A stretch of 64,000 nt of DNA, taken from Cryptomeria japonica (lineage: Eukaryota; Streptophyta; Pinopsida; Cupressales; Cupressaceae). Made by a program: the position numbers and the translations under genes. The stretch is taken from NCBI RefSeq assembly GCF_030272615.1, contig NC_081414.1:916059648-916123647 (forward strand), written 5' to 3'. The notes under the pieces are model-generated. The model saw nothing but the letters and a program-made list of their open reading frames with translations, did no database searches and was not told the origin of the DNA. Positions 57,501-64,000 of this stretch are shown here, one piece after another (positions within the stretch are counted from its first letter, which is position 1; each line of letters opens with the position of its first letter).

Positions 57501-58388
57501 CATTTGTCTGCCCTGCAACACTCTCTTCTCAACACTTCATACTGAAAGATGGATTCACTTATTTTTACATACATCATTATCTGATAATGCGGACACAACC
57601 TCTAACAACAACCAACAACCAAATTACATCAATATGACTCCCATTTATACAAATCATCAACCTTGACTACAAGGTTGACAACCCTTAAGACCTAATTACA
57701 AAATTACATCACATGATACATAAATCAAGCATTAGACCAATACAAATGCCAAGACGACATAGCATGGACCCAAATCAAATCCTCAAACACACAACGCCAC
57801 CAAAAATCTTGCCAAAATCATTTGTAACACGCTACACCACCGAAAATGTCGCATAAATCAAACAACATCACCAAACCCATAAGATCCTCAATAATGCACA
57901 CAATGATCAATGCAGACCAACAAATCAAATAGGACACAATTAGGAAACACCAACAAGCATGTTAGAACCATCAGCAATAGTTGCACCAACACCACTTAAT
58001 CAAATCTTCATCGATCAACATGTTGATACTCAAGAACACTCAAACAACATCAATTGGGACTAGAAAGATAACTTACGGAGCACAAAATCACGAACCATAT
58101 GAATTGAAGATACACATGAACATCCCAAACACTCTCCCAAATCCACAACTCAAGATGTAATCATTCCAAAGCACAACAGATCAAATACCAGAACACTGCA
58201 ACACTGCACACTGAAAAACCAATCCTCATACCGGAATCCATTACTTGATCAAATCACCTCTTAGAATCATGAAACCAATACTCAAACAAGTATCTCTAGT
58301 TGATTCAGCATATAAAATCGATAAACCAACCAGATCAACTTCTTGCAATCACTGGAATACCAAAACACGAGATTATGTTGACATCAAA
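57501..58388. other. No gene recognised between LINE and hAT remnants
   Basis: A/C-rich sequence with CAAATCAA, ACACAACACC-type words. No reading frame above noise and no transposon ends seen. Confidence 0.45.
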
Positions 58389-58482
58389 GAAATGGGACTC
58401 GGACTCGGCTCAGACTCAGCAAGGCCGGCTCAGACTCGGACTCGGTGTCAGACTCGGCTCTAGACTCTGCTGGACTCAGGAA
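58389..58482. repeat. GAGTCC/GAGTCT hexamer-like repeat
   Basis: The plus strand reads ACTCGGACTCGGCTCAGACT and related ACTCGG/ACTCAG words for about 90 bp, a degenerate six-base repeat that is GC-rich against its surroundings. Confidence 0.75.
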
Positions 58483-58807
58483 AGTGAAAAACTCAAGAAA
58501 TTTAGAGATTTTTAAAGATTTAAAACTTGTTTCAGACACCCTTTATTGAATACACCTTAAAGACACAAAACCATCATTAAACTCAACTCATTTGATTACA
58601 TACACAAGTATACATCAATCACATAAGCATAAACACAAATTGTAGTTGAAGAAAACAAACATAGATATATAAATATTGTGAAATGTATACAATATTACAA
58701 AACTCATGGAATAAAAAATCCGTGTCATCATATGATCATCATCAAATGTTTCATACAAATACCAAAGGTAAATAGTAAATACTAAATACAACTACAAGTG
58801 TACAAGC
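58483..58807. other. Downstream flank of the hAT remnant
   Basis: AT-rich, no coding signal; probably the 3' part of the hAT element. I could not identify the terminal inverted repeat. Confidence 0.4.
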
Positions 58808-59403
58808 CTATGGCTCAGAGGGTCGTGCACCCTCTCGCCCTGGCCCCCTGCGAAGGCGTTTAAAGTAGGTCTTGGATGATTCAGCAGCCATAGTCGCTCC
58901 TTGTGACACCATGCCATGCTCACCAACATCAGGAACAACCATGTCATTCTCACCAACATCAGGAACAGTTGTGTCACTCTGAGTCTCAGTATTTCTTGTC
59001 TCTGCTCGTGCTCTCTGCTCCTCCTTTTCCATGGCTACAGCCTTAGCCTCTATATCTACCTAGTCGATCCAACCAATATCATCATCAATAAATACAACTA
59101 TAGGAGTCCCAGGAGCTATCCAATTCTCATTGGCCCACTCTGCTTCAAGATCAACCTCATCTAAAATGATAGGAGACATGTCAACTATTGCATTCTTTCT
59201 CATTCTCAGGCGAAGATTGTAGTGAACAAAGACGAGATCATTAATCTTCTCCATAGATAATCTATTACGCCTCTTGGAGTGTATGTGCTCAAACATACTC
59301 CAATTGCACTCACAACCTGATGCACTGCATGGTTGGCTCAAGATGCGAATGGCCAACTTTTGAATATTTGGTGTCTCTGGGACAAAAAAGTTCCACCAAT
59401 GAT
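58808..59403 (-). pseudogene. hAT transposase last exon (dimerisation domain)
   Basis: The minus strand starts after an AG acceptor (plus 59,404-59,405) and reads HWWNFFVPETPNIQKLAIRI, LSQPCSASGCECNWSMFEHI, HSKRRNRLSMEKINDLVFVH and YNLRLRMRKN. This is the C-terminal dimerisation region of plant hAT transposases (CSAS...ER/CNWS...HSKxRNRL...LVFVxYNLRL). The frame meets TAG at 59,060. After it, the same frame stays open to 58,808 with an acidic tail containing a duplicated DVGENDM/DVGEHGM unit. Such transposases cut and paste their element; this copy lacks its N-terminal part. Confidence 0.85.
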
Positions 59404-59516
59404 CTGAGTTTGAAATGAGAAAAATAAATAAAAATAGTCTCACTCATGAACTCATTTAACAAGTTACAATATAGTATTGAATAAAACTAAAATTAAGCCT
59501 TACAATTTATTTTTAC
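59404..59516 (-). other. hAT transposase intron (113 bp)
   Basis: The minus strand reads CCAG|GTAAAAATAAATTG at the donor and CAAACTCAG|ATCATTGG at the acceptor. Joining the two exons restores the D-H-W-W stretch in frame, so the intron is well supported. Confidence 0.8.
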
Positions 59517-59925
59517 CTGGCATCATAGTTGTCCTACCATCTTTGGTGATAGGACAAGAGAAGGTCTCCCCTTATGCATCTGAGAGCAACTGTAGCTCTC
59601 GAAAAAGGTCTATCTGAGAAGTATCAACAGGTCCCATCTTCTCCATGATTGCATATAGCCCATTAAGGACCTCTGCATCAGCCTTGAAAGAAGGGATAAA
59701 ACGAAATGCCGGATTCAGATAATAGGCTGCCGCATGGATGGGCCTATGAAGCTGATGATGCCATCTCCTATCAATGATCTCCCAAATGGGACCATACTTT
59801 CTCTCATCCCCTCCATAGACGAATCTGATGGCCTCCTTCGCCCTATCCATTCCCTCATATATATAGCCCATTGTGGGCTTATCTCCATCCACAACTCGCA
59901 ACAAAACCACCAAGGACTTAACAAA
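59517..59925 (-). pseudogene. hAT transposase exon upstream of the dimerisation exon
   Basis: After an acceptor TTTTGCAG (minus) the exon reads FVKSLVVLLRVVDGDKPTMG, YIYEGMDRAKEAIRFVYGG and IWEIIDRRWHHQLHRPIHAA, AYYLNPAFRF, the usual hAT region before the dimerisation domain. A TAA at 59,572 interrupts it (DA*GETFSCPITKDG), and the exon ends at the GT donor at 59,516. Codon phase fits the next exon. Confidence 0.85.
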
Positions 59926-60312
59926 CTGCAAAATTGAAAATATTGTGTAATTTAGAAAAATGAGCAAATAAGAGAATACATATAATAAGTTATAAAACAT
60001 GAAGTTGAATTGTAGAATTTATAAAAAAATTACCTTCACTATCTCATCACAAGGGACTTGTTGATGTGTTTTTTAGGACAATGTCAGACACAAAATAAAG
60101 TTGCCTAATGGTCACTTCACTCTGTCTTGATCAAAGTGCGATTGTATGCTAAGATTACAAGAAGTTCAAACAATCGACTCCAAGGTTCCTTCAATGCATG
60201 GACGTGACTCAGTTGGCTGATGTTTTTGCTGGTAATCCAAGGGGCCTTACGTTTGCATCATTCTTTAACTTCTTTGCTGTGGCTGGAACTCCATCATTAG
60301 ATATGGCAATTC
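59926..60312 (-). pseudogene. Upstream intron and probable exon of the hAT transposase, truncated
   Basis: A donor-like GATAGTGAAG|GTAATTTT (minus, plus 60,033/60,034) and the acceptor at 59,925 define a possible 108-bp intron. The putative exon 60,034-60,312 gives PWITSKNISQLSHVHALKEP and WSRLFELLVILAYNRTLIK with frame changes and stops; I could not confirm it as hAT. It ends at the LTR insertion at 60,313. Confidence 0.45.
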
Positions 60313-60878
60313 TGTGACGCTGCTACTTTGAACGGACTAAAATGAACTGAAAGTAAAGGGGAAAAGGGTTTAGAAGGATCTAAATCTACTCCTAAGGGCA
60401 ATGATAACAATGAATAGTGCTTTGGTGGACAAATTCCAAATAAACCAAGCTCTGCTTCACCAAGATCAACTACAACTCCGCAAGAACTGGTGCAATCTTC
60501 TGGGGATGCTAGAGGATTTTCAAATCAAGAAAGTACATTTGAATACCCAAAAACAGTGCAATCCAAATGACTATCCACAATCAAACTCAACACAAATTTA
60601 GGGGGCTCAGACTAACTTTACACTGCAACTTACAATCAGCAAGATGCAAAAAGTATGAACCATAAAAATTCATCAAACACCATTACATTCTCCATTGAAA
60701 TCAAAGCACTTTACTATTTCTAATCTAAGTGAGGAAGGTGAAACCATGCAAGTTTTGAAAAAATAATTGAAGTGGACACCATCAAAGAACAATGTTTCAC
60801 TATTATTTTCTCAAAAAAACTTATCGCAACAATTTCATACAAAGCTCCCTCCCTTTTACAAATGAGGGGGTCATCCCC

Positions 60879-60886
60879 TTATATAG
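60879..60886 (-). promoter_or_regulatory. TATA box of the LTR at 60,313-63,244
   Basis: The minus strand reads AGGCCTATATAAGGGGATG; orientation and position agree with the LTR. Confidence 0.55.
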
Positions 60887-61619
60887 GCCTCAAGCTATGA
60901 TTACATCCAAAACCCTAATTAGGATTTCCCCAAAGATTCTCCACACATGATGCAACAAGGTGGGAATCTCCAATTAATAACCCATCATGCCCATATACAA
61001 TTAATTCAAATGCACCCAAAATAGCATCCATTGCGCATTAAATGCACCACCTCCTTCACATTCACCCAACACGTGTTGAATATTCATCCATGCAAAAATC
61101 ACCCCATTATGTCATAAATGATCCATCATTTCCACATGAGGTGGCTGCATGCAGAAGGAATCTGCCATAAATTCAACATGCAATGACCGAGTCACCATTT
61201 GGTCAAACATTCCAGTAATGAATGTGCCACTCTACTGCCACGTGTTCAATAGATCCTCACCATGCAAGTGGACCCCGCCATCGTATATCCACTCCTGCAC
61301 ATCTGGAATTGTTGGAGAGGGAAAATTCGATTCAGGAAGAATTTTCTTGAAGTCTCTTCAACTTTCCTTGCTCAGAGAAGGTTTTTCATCAATTCTGCAC
61401 ATTTCCTATTTTTTAGGAAAATTTCCAAATTAGGGTTCCATAGTCTAGGAGAGAGAAAATTCTCCTACGAATCCAAATCTATAAAACTTTTGAAATTTGG
61501 ATATGATTTGATGCCCGAGAATGGATTTTTCAAATTTTTCCCTGGAGGGGAAATTTCTTGTTCAGTTCATCCTTGATTCCTTCCTTGCCTTAGAAATTTT
61601 ATGTTCAATTCATCCTTGG

Positions 61620-61860
61620 GTGTATTTCTTCCTTGCTTGGAATTTTGTCCCAAAGGAAGGAATTTCCAACACTTAGTCAAATTTTCACATTTCCAAGAAT
61701 TCCACCGTGAAGGAAGGAATTTCCGACACTTAGCCAAATTTTCACATTTTTCACGAACTCTGTCATGAAGGAAGGAATTTCCAACACTTAGTAAATTTTT
61801 CACTTTTCCTGGAATTATGTCCTCAAGGAAGGAATTTCCATTACTTTGTGAAATGTCCAT
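61620..61860. repeat. 57-bp tandem repeat, four copies, in LTR U3
   Basis: GAAGGAAGGAATTTCCRACA followed by CTTAGYCAAATTTTCACATT recurs at about 61,632, 61,689, 61,747 and 61,804. Confidence 0.85.
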
Positions 61861-62331
61861 GTCTCTTTTTCAACATCTCTATTTTTTAGGGATCCTCCTA
61901 AAATTTAGGAACCAGGTTCATTGGATGAAGAATTTCACCCCGATTCTAAATCTATAAAATTTTCCACATTTGGTCGAGATTTAGTGTCTAAAAATAGGAT
62001 AATCGAAAATTCGCCTGAGTGGAATTTTGCTTTTTATTCCTCCTTGACTCCTTGGATTTTGTGCCTTAGGCAAAATTTTAATTTTTAGCATGGGTGAAAT
62101 TTTCATTACACCCATGGATTCATGGATTTTCTTCCTGTGAATGCCTTCCTAGTTTTAGTGCTCTAGCCCAGATCTGGGCGCATTTTCAGCATGTCCATGG
62201 AGAGGTGGATTTTTCCACTTGTGAATTCATTCTTGGTTTAAGCGCCCCAGCCCTGACTTGGGCGCATTTTGGCCATGTCCATGGACACATGGATGTTTTT
62301 CACAAGTTCCAAGCTCTTCGTCAGGATATAG

Positions 62332-62391
62332 ATATGAAATATAACATTTAAGTATAAGAAAGGTTCTTATACTTTAAGTTATATTTCATAT
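62332..62391. repeat. 28-29-bp arm stem-loop in LTR U3
   Basis: ATATGAAATATAAC plus TTTAAGTATAAGAA pairs with TTCTTATACTT plus AAGTTATATTTCATAT across a three-base loop (AGG), with one bulge and one mismatch. Confidence 0.85.
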
Positions 62392-63244
62392 ATATTGTCA
62401 GGCTATTTGAGAGTGGTTTCAGGTCCATAGGAATCATAATGCAAATTCTGGATTTTGGAAGATCTTCCAAATTTCCAGACTTAGTCAAATTTTAGGCCAT
62501 TTTCAGATCGGGATGACATTGGTGGATTGATGTGAATTTCTGGACTTGGATGATTTTGCATGCTTTCCTCTTCTGGAATAGGAGTTCCAAACTTAACCAT
62601 TTTTTAACCCAAATTTTCTGCCTTCTGACTCTTTTAGATTTAGAAATGGTCTTTAGGAACGTTCAGTCTTCAGAGATATTCAGCTTTCAGTGTTTTCCTA
62701 TGAAGAACTTGCCAAAAATAGATTTTTCCAAATAGTAAGTGTTTCAAAATGTCAAGGTTTGGGCAAAATAGGTCAGAAAAGCACTTACTAAAAATAGAAA
62801 CTTGCTAAAAATAGAACCTACTAAAAATAGTAAGTTTAATTTTTGGCAAAATTAGACCAATCCGAGACTTAGTAAAATCCCTAAAAAATAGGAACTTTCT
62901 AAAAATAGAAAGTTGCTCCGTTTTGGCTCAAATTTTACTGGGAGGTTCCTTGAAGGGTCCTAATTCTAATTGTATGTTCAATTTTTCCAAAACCCTAACA
63001 GAAACCCCTAAAATCTAGGACAAAAGGAAAAAACCCTAAAATTCACAAAACGAGTCCTAGACTTAGCCGAATTCACTAAAACAAAAAGCAGATTTAATAA
63101 ATATGACCCCCAAACACTTGCAAAGCAGAGAGATTGACAAGACTACTACGAAAAGACCACAAAAATGCAAGCCAAAAAACTAGGAGGGCTTAAAAAGAAG
63201 GGGTCCCCATTTGCAATGGGGCGATGTGTGAAAACGTCACAACA

Positions 63245-63258
63245 TCTAGCCCCCACCC
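63245..63258 (-). promoter_or_regulatory. Polypurine tract
   Basis: The minus strand reads GGGTGGGGGCTAGA immediately before the LTR start TGTTGTGACG. Confidence 0.7.
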
Positions 63259-64000
63259 GAATAAATGTTCCTAAACATTTCAAGTTCTCAAAGATAAAAT
63301 CCAATCCATAGGGAAAGTGTTGAAAAACACTTCAGGGCAAGAACCCAAATTAAAGCACGTTCATCTGATTATGTGTTTGCATATCCATTAATCCAATCTC
63401 ACTAGACCATCCAGACTTCTAGAATTAGTCATGGAAAGTTATAGGTATCTATACTTCAAAAGCATCCAGGACATTGCCTCGCTGCCAGTCAAGCGTCCAT
63501 AGCTCCAACAAGGTTGTCTCTGGAATTCCATGAATATTGCTCCACTGCTTGCCAGGCATCCATAGCCCCGGTGGAGTTGTTCGCATATTCCCAAAGCCAA
63601 TATTTTGATATTTCTTTTCATTTTTTCATCTTTTCTTTTCCTTTGATATTTCATTTCATTTTCATCAATTCCTCTCGCTCGTAAGCAATGAAGCCTACTG
63701 TGGGTTTAGAGATTCCAGTGGCAACTTCTCCTAAGAGATCTGAATGACTTAGAGCAATTGATAACATAAGTGGAATACAACATCCTCAATTCTACCCACA
63801 AACAAGAACTCCAAACAATTTAGGCCACTCCAAAACCCTAAACCTAAGCAAAACCACTTGAGCGAACAAGCTCAAGGAAAACTAGCACCAAACACTGAAA
63901 ACCAAAACCGAAACAAAACCGACGGGGAAACAAACAAGAAAGGAAAACAAAACAAAACAAGCCAAAACCCCAAAAACCAACGGGAAAACAAAACAAAAAG
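63259..64000 (-). mobile_element. 3' internal part of the same LTR element, to the window edge
   Basis: I see no coding domain. A diverged duplication of about 65 bp lies near 63,475-63,600 (GCGTCCATAGCTCC and GCATCCATAGCCCC). The last 120 bp are A/C-rich (AAAACAAAACAAAA). Confidence 0.45.

Larger units (their letters stand above)
60313..63244 (-). mobile_element. 3' LTR (about 2.9 kb) of a minus-strand element leaving the window
   Basis: The minus strand starts TGTTGTGACGTTTTCACACA at 63,244, directly after a polypurine tract, and ends GCAGCGTCACA at 60,313, where hAT-derived sequence begins. A TATA box (CTATATAA, minus) lies at 60,879-60,886. U3 is thus about 2.36 kb and R-U5 about 570 bp. 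U3 contains 57-bp tandem repeats, a duplicated TGGGCGCATTTT segment (62,175 and 62,260) and a long stem-loop (62,332-62,391). Frames such as 61,149-61,433 and 61,567-61,860 are not genes. The element body runs off the right edge, so no target duplication can be read. Confidence 0.7.

Overview
The window looks like nuclear DNA of a seed plant, most likely a large gymnosperm (conifer-like) genome. This is inferred from AT-rich sequence, one host-type gene in about 60 kb of decayed transposons, very long LTRs, intron-containing hAT debris and a PPR pseudogene. I cannot name a species.

Layout: 1-7,318 holds minus-strand Ty3/Gypsy debris. A 5' LTR, leader and gag (to 1,949) are interrupted by the 5' LTR of a second element (889-1,948) that runs off the left edge. 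7,588-13,279 is a plus-strand non-autonomous LTR element with a tRNA-Asp-type primer site and a truncated 5' LTR. 13,285-16,483 is the 3' part of another minus-strand Gypsy element (LTR start, polypurine tract, integrase C-terminus). 16.7-24 kb is the least transposon-like stretch. It contains a 138-bp tandem array and the only convincing intact gene, a single-exon GRAS transcription factor on the minus strand (21,668-23,404). 24-31.9 kb is AT-rich sequence without genes apart from a Copia gag relic and a telomere-like CCCTAA block.

31,941-47,973 is one large nest. A minus-strand gag-protease LTR element (called A here) has its 5' LTR split by a plus-strand solo LTR (S, 40,810-47,217) that carries a PPR gene fragment in its U3. 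S is in turn split by a 3,149-bp near-perfect palindrome (P, 41,688-44,836). P has TG...CA ends, a 5-bp target duplication and a TATA box in each arm, so it reads as two LTRs joined U5-to-U5 and integrated through two U3 ends. This is the most unusual object in the window.

50.6-57.5 kb is a minus-strand L1-type LINE with an ATGA overlap between ORF1 and ORF2, and a third long reading frame starting in a TAATG overlap with the end of ORF2. 58.8-60.3 kb is the C-terminal part of an intron-containing hAT transposase, cut by the 3' LTR (60,313-63,244) of a further minus-strand LTR element that leaves the window on the right.

The GRAS gene is the only locus likely to act for the host. All other coding sequence I recognise is transposon-derived or broken. 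LTR boundaries rest on TG/CA ends, PPT/PBS sequences, TATA boxes, target duplications and LTR-LTR matches read by eye.
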